Position numbers and translations under genes: made by a program
Notes under the pieces: generated by a model
The model's input: only the letters and a program-made list of their open reading frames with translations
Told to the model about the DNA's origin: nothing
The model's database searches: none
Shown here: positions 12,801 to 31,400 of the stretch, piece after piece
Layout: each line of letters begins with the position of its first letter
Numbering within the stretch: position 1 is the stretch's first letter
Source of the DNA: Branchiostoma floridae
Taxonomy: Eukaryota > Chordata > Leptocardii > Amphioxiformes > Branchiostomatidae
Direction: 5' to 3'
NCBI RefSeq assembly: GCF_000003815.2
Contig: NC_049992.1
Coordinates: 11,937,450-12,001,449 of the forward strand
DNA: 64,000 bases

Positions 12801-13364
12801 AGCTGGCTGTCGGGAGAAGAAGGTTTCATCGTTAATTTGTACCTAACTGAAGACAGATACAGTTGTTCGATTTGTAAAGCACATGACACTAGTATGCTGG
12901 CCAACGAATGCTCATCGTAATTGCTCATCCTCCATAAACAAAAAGCTAAGGAACATCAAATAGGTCAGTGAACTGCTTATTGTCACTTGGTTCCGACACA
13001 TTTCCTACACTGCTCATGAGCGAGTCTTCTCTGCGCTACACTGGTGGCAGCGGTGGCCTACACTGGTGGCAGCGGTGAGATTTTATTCCCTGTTGATGAT
13101 TATACCCTGTTAGCCTTATCAAACCTATGCTTATGAGAAATGGTGAGCAACTGCAATATAAATGTAAGAATTACCTGTGGCAAATTCCTTGGCGAAGTAC
13201 AGGGACATGAGAAAGAGAGGCACGCCCACAGTGACGCACTTCACCATCTTGTCGAACGGCAGCTCGGTGTCGATATTATGTCCCTCGATAGAAGGCTTCC
13301 TCTTGCCTGGTGCCGCCAGAGAGTCGCTCAAGATGGCGTCTACGGCATTGATAGCGAACGCCAT
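9860..13364 (-). CDS. Pannexin (innexin-family channel) with alternative extracellular-loop-1 exons
   Basis: Minus-strand exons: 13364-13175, then 12806-12690 (A) or 12633-12508 (B), then 12102-11969, 11688-11551, 11330-11198 and 10590-9860. The protein is 480 aa with A or 483 aa with B. It tracks human PANX1 throughout: TM1 with FDKMVKCVTVGVPLFLMSL, loop 1 with CFPP...YCW, TM2 with KIFPYILLCIGAIMYLPVVFW, TM3 around LIRQVLVLLGIACTITYLL, loop 2 with DEFSCNIRSGE and VNCKLPG, and TM4 ahead of a long acidic, proline-poor tail. Each extracellular loop keeps its two cysteines. The family forms large-pore plasma-membrane channels that release ATP, and gap junctions as invertebrate innexins. Exons A and B both start and end in phase 1, so either joins its neighbours in frame. 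Cephalochordates are known to keep this family and to lack connexins. Confidence 0.9.
12508..12633 (-). CDS. Pannexin alternative exon B (loop 1, Ser version)
   Basis: The exon is 126 nt, with acceptor actggttacag and donor gtaggg. It encodes the same loop as exon A: CFPPQDFGSAH and VYCWTEL with the same 17-residue cysteine spacing. The PANX1 Trp74 position is Ser here. It ends GWANTT, an N-glycosylation sequon absent from exon A. It begins and ends in phase 1, like A. Confidence 0.85.
12690..12806 (-). CDS. Pannexin alternative exon A (loop 1, Trp version)
   Basis: The exon is 117 nt, with acceptor tcccgacag and donor gtaaag. It encodes loop 1 with CFPPLHFGWAQ and AYCWGEL. The two loop cysteines are 17 residues apart, exactly as in PANX1, and a Trp aligns without gaps to PANX1 Trp74. 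It has no N-x-S/T sequon. Only 56 nt separate it from exon B. Confidence 0.85.
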
Positions 13365-15585
13365 GTTGCGTTGGCTTCACGGTGGAGTTCGTTATTCTTC
13401 GAAACACTGCGTTCGCCCTGGCGATAGAATAGACAAGGAGAATAAAGACGTTTCTTTGGAATATCCGCGCTGGACTATCTTGCTCGTATGATGTTACGAA
13501 ATGAGACTCGAGCGCAGTGAAGCTACCCACAGGTTGTGCAAATAAGATTACTATTCATGGTTCTCAAGCTCTGGCGTAGGAATAATTTGATCATGAACAG
13601 ACCTATTTGATTTCCTTGTCGGAAAGGATGAACACAGAAACAGTGATAATATTTGACAAAAATTACATGTAATTTCATAAGTTAAATTAAACATTTCTTA
13701 CCAATATCATTAAGCCAGTAACATTTCGAACTTGAAGAGATACCAGACAATGCCAGATGAACTGGAGATGTTTAATTAACAGGGGTACTCGATTACATCC
13801 AGGACATACACAATTTTCATAAAATAATAAAACACTACACACCATCATTGAATGACGTCATAGGTTTCAGATTCTCTCTATCTACAAACTGAGAGGCCAT
13901 ATACCTAATATGACGTCATTGGGGGTCTGGTCTATTGGAAGGATTCATCTTGTCCAGTGTTATCCATATCATGACAGTGACGAAAAAGAACAGCCATATA
14001 ATATTAATAGAGATGCAAAGTGTGTGTTGTGCTTGAATTATTGATTTTTAGTAACAAACCAAGAAGCCATTGACCTACTTTCAGGGGATTGAATAGGGTT
14101 ATGTTACTGTTTCCTTCAGTATTTATGTGTCCAAAATGCATGCTATAGCGCCTGTATCTATCATCCCGTTTCTTTCTGCGCGAAGACGGTCAGATTCTAA
14201 TCATAGTTCGACCCAATTCCTGAGCGGAGATGCTGTCAGATATGTCGACAGTTGATAATGGACAGGGTTCGGGTGGGATCAAGGATTGCATTTGTGAGGG
14301 GGTACAGTTGAGTATCAGTGAAGTCAAATTGAATATTGGACGTGAAGGAAGAGACACGTAGAGAGACTCTGGACCACCCCTACCAACAAGTTTGAAATAG
14401 ACGAGTCCTTTTAATAAAAAGAAAGATATATAGCCGTTCTGCCCCTCAGGGAATATCGGTTGACGCTGCTATCTTACTGGCCGAATGATGAATACGTATT
14501 GCAAAATTCTTGGAACGATAATCCCTGATTCTGACCATGACACGATCAGGACGTGAGAAAGAAGATTTGGAACAGAACTGAGATATCGACAACGTCAATG
14601 GCTATAATGATTTTCAAAATGCATTGAAGAAATGAAAACGCATGATGCTGACCGGCCTTTTACTACGCTCTGGTATTACGGACATTACGGAAATGGCTTC
14701 TGTTCGTGTCATTTCAATAACGTATGTCGGAGAAAGCGGAAATACTTTTTCACGAACTGATATTGAAAGTCTCGAACCGACCCTGCCCTTAACCTACATT
14801 ATACAGCACTCACGCAGGCTGTGACCTTTCGAAATCCCCCAGCTTTGCGCTTGCCTTGCCTGGTGAAGACCAGTGAAGTGTTTGCGAAACTTTGTCGGCG
14901 GATGGTGGCTATAGTGTCTGCATCCCCTTTGTTATTTATTCCTGGCAAACCAGCAGGCAAATAAAAATACAAACGGTTGCAGACACCGGTGACGCAATAC
15001 GCTTTCTTAAGCTCGCTGACGTAGGGCTTTCGGAATGTGACTATTCAATAAAGTTATAAACGTTAACGTTGACCTTTTGGGTTCTGCAGCAGATAAAATG
15101 ATCAAAGTTTGTAAGTATTGCTTACCTAACTTTCAATTCAAACCTTCCCTTCTCTGCCCACATTGCTATAAAATGGTTCTAAATTCTTGGTACAATCAAG
15201 CTATCTTTTGATGAAAGCTCATTCCTACAACCGGTCCTCAAGCCGTCATGCACGAGTACCGAACTGCCGTATTTTATCGATTTGAGAAAACGGTGCCCAG
15301 ATAAAACTCCAACCCGTAGAAAGAATTGAAGCTTAATTCCTTGTCGATATTCTGGACAAAACGGTAAGATGATGGTACTAGATTCTTACCTAAAAGCAGC
15401 GGGTTTAGGTTGTTGTTGAAACGCTACGGCTGTGCAGAGGGAAGCGAAAGTAAGGCGTCGACGTCAGTGATACGATGCGGTCCACCCGCCATCTTTTCGG
15501 CCTCCAATACGCATGCACCAAAATACCGTATTACTAATTAATGACCCCCAGAAGGGCTTATTGTGTGATGACTACTAATGTTTCT

Positions 15586-15690
15586 TCTCCAAGCAGATGT
15601 TAGGGAAGGCTAGATCGTTACATTCCCCACCGGGCACAGAGACGGGCTGCTAGGAAAACGAAACGATTTAGCCTCCTCTCTGCTTGGAGA
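15586..15690. mobile_element. Short MITE, TCTCCAAGCAGA inverted ends
   Basis: TCTCCAAGCAGA at 15586-15597 is matched by its reverse complement TCTGCTTGGAGA at 15679-15690. The ends resemble those of the MITE at 57137-57301, so both probably belong to one family. It lies just upstream of the candidate pannexin first exon. Confidence 0.55.
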
Positions 15691-16536
15691 TTGTCCTTGA
15701 CAAGTAACGAAAGGGCAGCCCGAGCACGCTAACCAAATATAGAGAGGACCCAAGGTGAAGGCGATCTATGTTTGCCAACCATCGCCGGTGGGGGTCTACC
15801 GCGAAACCCAAATACAAAGCACCAGGGGATTTGTCTATCTGCGAAGATAAACATGTAACGTAAACAGGGCATTTCCCACTGAATGCTTATATAGCAGTGA
15901 TAATGACACATGTGCAGTGTACATCCATTCATACCGCTGACATACGCACTTTGTTTACACTATGCTTCATCTCTTGAATCTTAAGCTTTGATGACTTAAA
16001 ACTAATCCATGGACGGTGCTCTGTTCACGCCTAGTACTACACCTCTACGTTAAAATTTACACGCAACTCGACCTACAACACTCCAAGACATACATGCATC
16101 TGCCTAGCATACTATAGAGCAATGCATTCCAATATCAATACAAAGTTATACTGTATGATTAAGACAGCTGTGTATGTCTGAGACCCGGATTGGAGCTTGT
16201 TGATTTAGCTTCTCTTCGGTGTGAAGTGTTTGCAGTGTTAAAAAAGCCTTTAATGAGTGGTATTTTCAACCCATTCTACAGAGGAAGTTGCATGATGCAG
16301 ACACAGATAGGTGTTTGTAGGCTAGGTACATTGTGCTGTCAACTATGACAGAGACTTTATGTGCTGTCAACTATGACAGAGACTATAAAGCTTAAGTCAC
16401 ATTCCAGCTTTGGGAATATTCTACAGTCCATAATACCTCATGACTGCTAGCCATGTATTGATAAATCAATACATGTACCAGTAATAGTGTAGCATTGAAT
16501 ATCACCAGCCACCCAGTACTGCAGTGCACAGAATTG

Positions 16537-16542
16537 TTTATT
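16537..16542 (-). terminator. Candidate AP2M1 polyadenylation signal
   Basis: TTTATT on the plus strand (AATAAA on the minus) about 1.6 kb beyond the AP2M1 stop. I saw no nearer copy. Confidence 0.3.
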
Positions 16543-18138
16543 TTCACCAATACTTGGCTACTTCACAAAGCACAGAACACTTTGTACTATTGTTGTCAAT
16601 GTCAGACAAGCCTCCCCCTCTGGAAATACAAGTGGGATCAACAGAAAAGGGCTGTAGGGAACAATTTATGTCATTACCAATATAATCCATCTTTTTCATA
16701 AGCTACTGAGGTTACTGGTTTACTTAAGTATGTAATAGGCATTTCTATTCACAAATTAGTAGACTTGGTTTTGGGTCACACCATCAGTGAAGGGGGGGGG
16801 GGGTAAAGGTATGTGATACTTGGCTGAGCATTGTTATACTTCACTGTTCAAAGGTACATAGCTATGCCTAACCTAAGGAACGCTTCTGGAATGACTACAA
16901 TACCATTACAAGGGTTCAGAAAAAAGCTATGGACTAGTGAGGATGTTGTAATGTAACCTTATATCAGCTGCCTAAATGCAAATTTGGTGCCAAGAAGCTA
17001 ACTTAGCAGGGAAAGTATACACGCTGCTGACAAAGCACTGAAATCTACTGCATGTTAAAATGTTTCTTTTCCCTGATTTTCAAAACGAAGAAATCACTTT
17101 AAATACATGTAATTACTTTGTTATTACTAATATGTAATGGATTGGCATCATTGTTAGGAAGTCCATTGTCCAAGTAGTAATTAACCAAAAGATTCAATGA
17201 GAAGGAAATAACGGATCTATCATTGATGAGATCTACAATATGTTATTGCAGCAAATTGTGTCACTTACAGAGCATGACAATATGCTATTTTTACAACTAA
17301 TTTTATGACCAAGGATAAAGTTTGCAATCCTCTGTCTTCCTAGTTATACGTTTTCACATTTAGGGCACAATAAAAGACACTTTTGATCACATTACAACTG
17401 CTTGTACAGTGCAGTCTTCTAGCTGACACATAATTAGATTTTCCACTATTCTTGTAAATACTCTCTACAAATTTTTTCTAGAGTATACTTCACAGCGAAT
17501 GTTGATAGCCGGGAGCCAAATGCATTGCAGGGTTGTACTTTTCTGTGAGAAACAACCCTGCATCAATATTCCTATGTGCATATTTCAAACACTAAATCCA
17601 CATTAATAAGCAAGTTCAGTTGCTTTTGGTAAAATACACTTTCATCTGAAAATTTACTCTTGAAGAAGAAGATCAATTTGTACTTTTTGCATTCACATTA
17701 AGTGAAATAGTACCAGGCAAAACGTTTCAACATTATCTTGGTTGGGTCTTTTCTGGCCTGTAAAGCAGATGAAATGTAAAATTCTTTTCAACATAAAATG
17801 TAAGAATGATTCCTCACTTTCCTGTTTTATGTGTGTCTTGGTCCATAACCCCTAAAGATCTGATAATCATTAATGTAATATAATAGTTTTAGGAAATCAG
17901 AATGAACATCTGAGACTTTGTTGATTACATGATACATCTGGCTCCATTGAAACATACACTGTAACAAAGACATGCCCTCTACTAGGACATCAATAACCCC
18001 CCATTTTTCTAACCACATGGACCAGTCCTTGATGTATCCTTGGTTAAATTTGGACTGTATAATTTGGGAACAGGGGTGTTGGATGGGTGTTCTGTCTGTT
18101 GGGTTTTCCCTGGTCTTCTTCCCTGGCCATTCATTACG

Positions 18139-25314
<7,176 letters not shown>

Positions 25315-25930
25315 GGTGCCTGCTTATCCTGAAGGAAGCAAAATGAACACACATGAATTCTACAGAACCAATGGAAGATACAAAAAGACTGTCTTTGCAT
25401 ATAGGACAATGTATGATATTAGATATGAAAAATTTTACGACAATTTATATATACATAACAAGATTGTATCTGTTTGACTTGCACTTGAGTAGATTAGATA
25501 TCTTTAGCATGGATTTCATTATTGGTGACAGGAAAAGGCACAACACAAAACCTTTCCTTCCTCTACTTCCTGACATGCTGTTTTATCAAGGAGAGCAGGT
25601 TGTGATAGTGTGTTTCATCTAGAACAACCTCAATCATTGACCCATACTGCATTACCTATTAAATATGAATGTGACCTGAAGGACATTTCATACAAAATTA
25701 TGTAAATTAGTCACAACAGCATAATTAATCACTACAAATCAATGAATCAAAGCTGAGCAAACAAATTTTTGGACATAAATTTGTGTAACGCTCATAATTG
25801 CAAAATTGTTGCCACACTTATGAGAGAAATAAGTAAATGGTTAATAGTTACATGACCTAATTTGTACTGTATCATCAATCATTTGAATTTTATGTCCACA
25901 GGAACCTACAGACCCATAGGTGGCACCATG

Positions 25931-25953
25931 CCCCCCCCCCCCCCCCCCCCCCC
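25931..25953. repeat. Poly-C tract
   Basis: A run of 23 C on the plus strand in the AP2M1 5'UTR intron. Its length may be a sequencing approximation. Confidence 0.8.
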
Positions 25954-26293
25954 ATTTCCTTTCGCCAAAATCTAGTTTACAAGCGATCTGATACGGTTAG
26001 AGATCTTTTTTCTGCACTGTACGGCACCTTTCTTTTCTTTACATTATCATTCCTATGTATAGAAACCCTACAACCTCTGCGGAGGTGATTATGAAGACAA
26101 AAAGAGCCACATCACGAGCACCAGTCGGCTCCACCCCACCCCCAAAATCCGGCGCGTGACCGTCCGTCAGCCATCTTTTATCATTCAAATTCGCACGGTA
26201 CACATCGCCTTCAAATTCAACCAAGAAACCTTTTCAAACATCTCAGCTTCATAGAAATGCTTCAAAAACAATCTGAGTGAGTATCTAGCTTAC

Positions 26294-26508
26294 CTACAAC
26301 CTCCAAACTGCGTGAAATGCGCTCAAACTTTGCCCGGAAACACCAAGATATCCAGGACTTACCGCCCTACCCTGGTCTCGTGATCTCTCGTCTTCTCACG
26401 CGTTAGTCACGTGACACAGTTCTGGGAGGAAGATGGGGAAAATGGAGGCAGCTGGCGGGAGTTATGAATGAAAGGACCTTTATTTTGTGCCTTTTCGCAA
26501 AACTATAG
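26294..26508. promoter_or_regulatory. Bidirectional promoter of AP2M1 and the IHO1-like gene
   Basis: A minus-strand donor (gtaagc, exon end 26294) fits the noncoding first exon of AP2M1. A plus-strand donor (gtgagt, exon end 26508) fits a noncoding first exon of the IHO1-like gene. Between them, at 26406-26415, is GTCACGTGAC, an exact palindromic E-box of the CLEAR type bound by TFEB/MITF-family factors. The plus-strand exon holds only short upstream frames. Divergent transcription from this interval is inferred from the two donors; no TATA box is evident. Confidence 0.5.
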
Positions 26509-26814
26509 GTGAGTGTCACAAATTGTTTGGTCACATTGTGTGCCAAATAGCATTCTGCAGCTACAGGAGTTAGTACTTTTGTCTGTTGTCCCAAACTCTG
26601 AGAAAAAATGTACATTTTTGTTAGCAGACGACAAGTTGTAGATTTTGCAGACGACTTTTATGCATGTGCTCATGGAGTCATGCAGGTATATATACACTTC
26701 AATGTGTATCCATCACAAAACGTGGCAGTAAATTTCGCTAGAGTTACGTGTATTTGCGTGCTGGATGTCGATATTCAACAAATGTGGTTCATTTGTCAGT
26801 CGTAAAGCGTCTAA

Positions 26815-28056
26815 GGGGGCCCCAAAGCCCTTTTCCGTAGAGCGTAATCGGCGGTTTTAATTCTACGTACTCCGTAGCGGGACCGCTCGAATTCAACGTA
26901 GAGCGTAATCGGTGCATTTTGCGTCGAGCGATATTGGCCCCTTTAATTTAACGTATTACGTAGAAGCTAACCGGATTTTACCGTAAAACGTAATTCATAT
27001 TAATTTTTCGTCTAGCGTAATCAAAGTTTCATTAAACTTAACTAGTCTACCGGCAAATTTTACCCGCGAAAATGCTGGAAATTGCATTTCAAAGGGTCCA
27101 GATTTCAAAATTTCGTCGGACATTCCTTGCTATGGCTCAACACTTCGGCACTGGACATGGTGAAAATATGTTGCGGGAGCGTCGTCCCCCAACTAGTAGA
27201 AATCTTTTTACCGACCTTAGCTTAGTTAACAAGCAAAATGTGCCCCTTAAATGCAGGAAATGGCATTTTAGAGGGTCGAGATTTCAATTTTTCTCCGGGC
27301 GACGGGCGGCCCTTGCCAAGGCTTGCGACGGCTTGGGCCTAGCCTCCGGCGCTCACGACTCTCCGGCGCTCGTCGCCCTCAAAGACGTTTCTCTGACAGA
27401 AATGTCATTACATTGAGCATATGGTCTGCCAGCAAAATTTGTCCCTCAAAATGCAGGAAATGGTGTTTCAGAGGGTAAAAATTTCCAAATTTTCCCGTAC
27501 CTACCTTGCGACAGTTCTACTGTTCGTGCTTTCGGCACTCGAAATCTGAAAATGATGTTTGGGGGCGTTGCCCAGCTTAAAGCTAAAACCATGTGAATTT
27601 CTAATTGGATGCTATTTAACTTAGCTTAGTCTGTGAGCAAAATTTGCCCTTCAAAATGCTTAAAATGGCGTTTCAGAGGGTCAAGATTTCACAATATTCC
27701 CGGGGGAGCATGCCCCCGGACGCCCTAGGATTGTCGCGCCTTCGCTTTCGGTGCTACAAGTGCTGAAAATTACGTCACATAAAAAATTTGCTGTCGCCGC
27801 CTTTGGCCAGCAAGACGTCTTTAGAAGTTAAGTTTTAATCTTATTGATGGAATTATCAGTTTTGTTTAGATCTCATCTTCACATGTTCTGCCGTCGGCGG
27901 AGTTCAGCCAAAAGACAATAAATATTTGCACAATGCATTATGAAATTTCGTAATTTAGCGTAGAGCGTAATGAAGCGTCCATAATTTAGCGTATTACGTA
28001 GCCGGCCCTCCCGAATTTAGCGTAGAGCGTTGTCGGTACCCCCCCTTGGGGGCCCT
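26815..28056. mobile_element. TIR DNA transposon with subterminal repeats, non-autonomous
   Basis: The 1,242-bp element is flanked by the same 7 bp, CGTCTAA, at 26808-26814 and 28057-28063. The imperfect ends read GGGGGCCCCAAAG and, reversed, AGGGCCCCCAAGG. The outer 200 bp on the left and 120 bp on the right contain repeated TAGAGCGTAAT/TACGTA motifs, like transposase-binding subterminal repeats. The interior holds four degenerate units of about 200 bp, each with AAAATGC-GGAAATGG and CAGAGGGT-AGATTTC. No transposase is visible. A 7-8 bp duplication would fit hAT, but the termini are not typical, so the superfamily is open. Confidence 0.65.
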
Positions 28057-28402
28057 CGTCTAACTTTCATTCTCCTATAGCAGAGTACCGTCAGTCATTT
28101 ATTCCCTCTGACGACTCTGTTTCACCTTTGCGTAGGAGAATGCTAACTTTTAACAATAAAATCATCAAAAGTATTGGTGGGTACAAGACTGCACTGTGCC
28201 AATGAATAAATGTACAAGAAAAATATCCAACATGGATTCTTGTAGATGTAGGAAGAATTGTAATTGTACACACAAAATCAGCCGCTAATGTTTCTTAACC
28301 TTTTTCCCTTGTTTGCTAATGTACTTGAGTCACTTGTTTTATAACCAAGCAGTGTGAAAGAAGAGGGATATGCCATGCATGTTCATTCAGGTACACATCA
28401 AG

Positions 28403-31400
28403 ATGCTGACCAACCAGCTGAGCACAAGAGACCTCCTTGGCAGCAGGCGGTTTTACCGGCGGAACTCGCAGGGTGACCGGCCACAGTATGGCAGTAACAG
28501 CCAGACCCAGTCCAGCCAGGCCGGCAGCTCGGAGGGCATGTACTCACAGATGATCGATTCTCAGAACTCTGATGTTCTCTTTCCACAGCAACAGGTAGTT
28601 GATTCATATACTCTGACATAGTAAATCAATGTCACAGTCACAAAATAATAAGCATGCATGAAATATTTCCCTTTGTCTCTTTACTTCAACTTGACAATGT
28701 ATCTACTTCCAAATTGTTATTCCAGTTCTTGTATTCTTGTATTTACTGATACAGTTTACTGACTGTGCTTGCTTGTTATGCTGAAAATGTATCATATATC
28801 TAATTCAAAAGTATCTAGCATTACTTAGCAGTTAACATGAAATGTTAACATTGCATGCTAAATTATGAGCCAGGTAATATTATTGCATTCCTTCTACTTA
28901 TACCCTGAGTGACAGCACATAATTGCATAAAAGTGTACTTGTAAGTTGTATTACACTGTAAGACAATGTCTTTGTCACCTTGCTTTGAAATTATCTTTTG
29001 TATCTTTGCAAAAAATTCAGTCTAATGCCTATGGTAGAGGAAAAATCATGTATATTTTATCAGGACTATGAAGGAAGTGTGAATTACTACCAGAAGTACA
29101 AGGCCCAGGGTGCTTTGTTCCCCACCCAAGGAGCCAGGCAGCCTATTTCTGTGGTCAGAGGATGTCCTCAGATGAGCCTGCAGGAGCAGATGGAAGTAAA
29201 CAGGAAGAGGGCAAAGGAAAGAGACGACAGGGAAATCCTAAACTTGTTTGTCTCCATGCTGAAGGTAAAACTATCATATGATTGCATTGCATAGAATTGA
29301 GAAAAAGGCTTTGTCCTAGAGCAATGTAAGAGCTACTATGTCATAATTGATGACTGTGAACAGTCTTTAATAAAGATTATTGGAAGAATGAAGTGGATGG
29401 AGGAGGAGTAGATGTCTATGAAATACAAAGGGTTGATCTTAATTCATTTATCTGTTGATTGAGGTATGAGAAATAGAAGAGGTCGGATAAACTGATTTTA
29501 CATCTGCCAGCTGGATCCTCCACTAAGTTGGAGAAGTCTTTAAGTAGAATCATTATTTGTATGTAAAGGTGTCTAAATAGGTCATGTATCTGGTCATTTT
29601 AGGACTGTGTAGAAGAAGTGAAAACCCTGACAACTGGAGTTCAGGACAAGATAGACAAGACAGCAACAGCACAAGGGGAGAAGGCTGAACAACTTCTGCA
29701 GAAAGTCACTGATGAGCTTGGAAAACACGCAGGAAGACTTCAAGATGCTGTGAAAAGAAGGGAAGAAGTATGTAAATCATAGCCTGAGCACCATCATCCG
29801 TAGTGACCGCTGGCCCAATACTTTTGCTGGCTCCATGGTTAGCCAGCAAAAGTATTGAGCCATTAGGATAGGATGGCAGGCTATGTATATCAGCCATTTC
29901 TGCAATTGTTGAAAAGGTTGCTGTAGTTATACATTTGAGCGTCATGTGCATTTCTGATTCGATTCCAATGTTGTTTAAGACAGTCTTCGTAGATGAGAAT
30001 AACTTTTCTTATCTCTTGGAAGGACAAGGCCAAACTGAGTGATCTGGAGAGTGCTATGGCAGCAAAAGATGCTGAGATCTCTCAGTTGAAGCATCAGCTG
30101 AGGGAGGCACTTGCTGCAAAGGAGGACAACATCATATCAACTTTGACCTCTACACTAACTGAACAGCAGGTTGGATACTATAACCTATCAATATGATGAA
30201 TTTTGAATTCAACAGAGATGGTCTTGTGTATACTCTTAAGTATATGACAGCCTAGTGGCTAATTTTTGTATGTGATGTAACTGTATGTGACATGGTGGTG
30301 TTTTTTTTTTCCTTATTACATGTAGCAAATACTATCTTTTGCCATTGGCTGCTTTGATCCAAACACAAAATATGGTAAAATTATCTCTGTTTAAGATTAA
30401 ATTATGTTTTCTATTGTCTGGGACAGGAGTTGACAAGGGAGCAAATATCAAAGTTAAAGGACAAGGAGAACGACAATACGGAAGTCCTGAAAGAGAGTAT
30501 CAAGTCATGTGGGGACATTACCAGGTAGAGCTTCTTTTTCAACTACGTTAGTCACTAATCTAGTATTTTTCATAACATTTCTTGTCTCTTTATTTCTTTT
30601 AATATCTAAGCAAGTTTTAATTTCAAAACACAGTTGTGTTGTGACCATTTTTATTGAACCTGATTTGCTTACTAGATGATGCTCATATTCTTTAGACAAC
30701 TGAAGCAGCTTGAGCAGCAAACAAAAGAGAGAGAGGAGGCAGAAAAGAAGAACCAAAGTCACAGATGCTGCAAGGGCAAATGGGAAGAATGTGATAGCAA
30801 CTACTCTGAGAAAAACCCAGCCACAAGTAACATCAACAGCAAACAACAAATTTTTCATAATCAGAATCAGCAATGGTCAATATCTATTGCTCAACAGGAA
30901 CAGAGGCATGGGGAAGAACAGGACATCAGTGCTGCTGATCCACAGCTGGAAAATGTACATCTGAAAGATGGCCAAAATCAAATTCCAGTGATTTGGTCAA
31001 AGCAGCACAGTCATCGTCATGGTTTGCTGCCAAATATGGCTTTGTCCAGTATCTATAGAAGCAACCAGTTGTCCTGTGCACCAGTAGTATCAGCAAATAC
31101 GTCCTACCCTAGCTACCACACGGTTGCACCATCCATGGGACCAGTAGTGGTAAATCCAACAACAGGTCAGGAAGACATGACTTTTGCTATGACAAGGAGA
31201 CAGAGTGAATCCGTACAGATGTATGGCCAGGGAAGAGTAAATGGGACATTGCAGAACCCAAACAAGAGCTTTTTTCAACAAAACATGGTAGAAATAAAAC
31301 CAAGGAAACCTTGCGACCAAGACAACATCCTTCAGCAAAGTACCATACCTTCCACCAGGATTTCAGGGCAGAGCATGAATATCACTAACAACATCACAAA

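Larger units (their letters stand above)
13365..18138. other. Pannexin 5' region and AP2M1 3' region
   Basis: On the minus strand the pannexin ATG at 13364 follows a possible acceptor at about 13418. A likely noncoding first exon lies at about 15390-15495, with donor gtaaga after 15390 and an AAGATGGCGG core-promoter motif near 15491. Two perfect TGACGTCA palindromes (about 13854 and 13911) sit in what would be its first intron. From about 16.5 to 18.1 kb is the probable 3'UTR of AP2M1. A 10-bp-stem hairpin around GCAGGGTTGT lies near 17527-17567. No other gene is visible. Confidence 0.4.

Noticed and set aside
12508-12806. Both pannexin loop-1 exons used together as one long loop
   Set aside because: It would be in frame, but it duplicates the disulphide-bonded loop and requires splicing a 56-nt intron. 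Mutually exclusive use is more likely.
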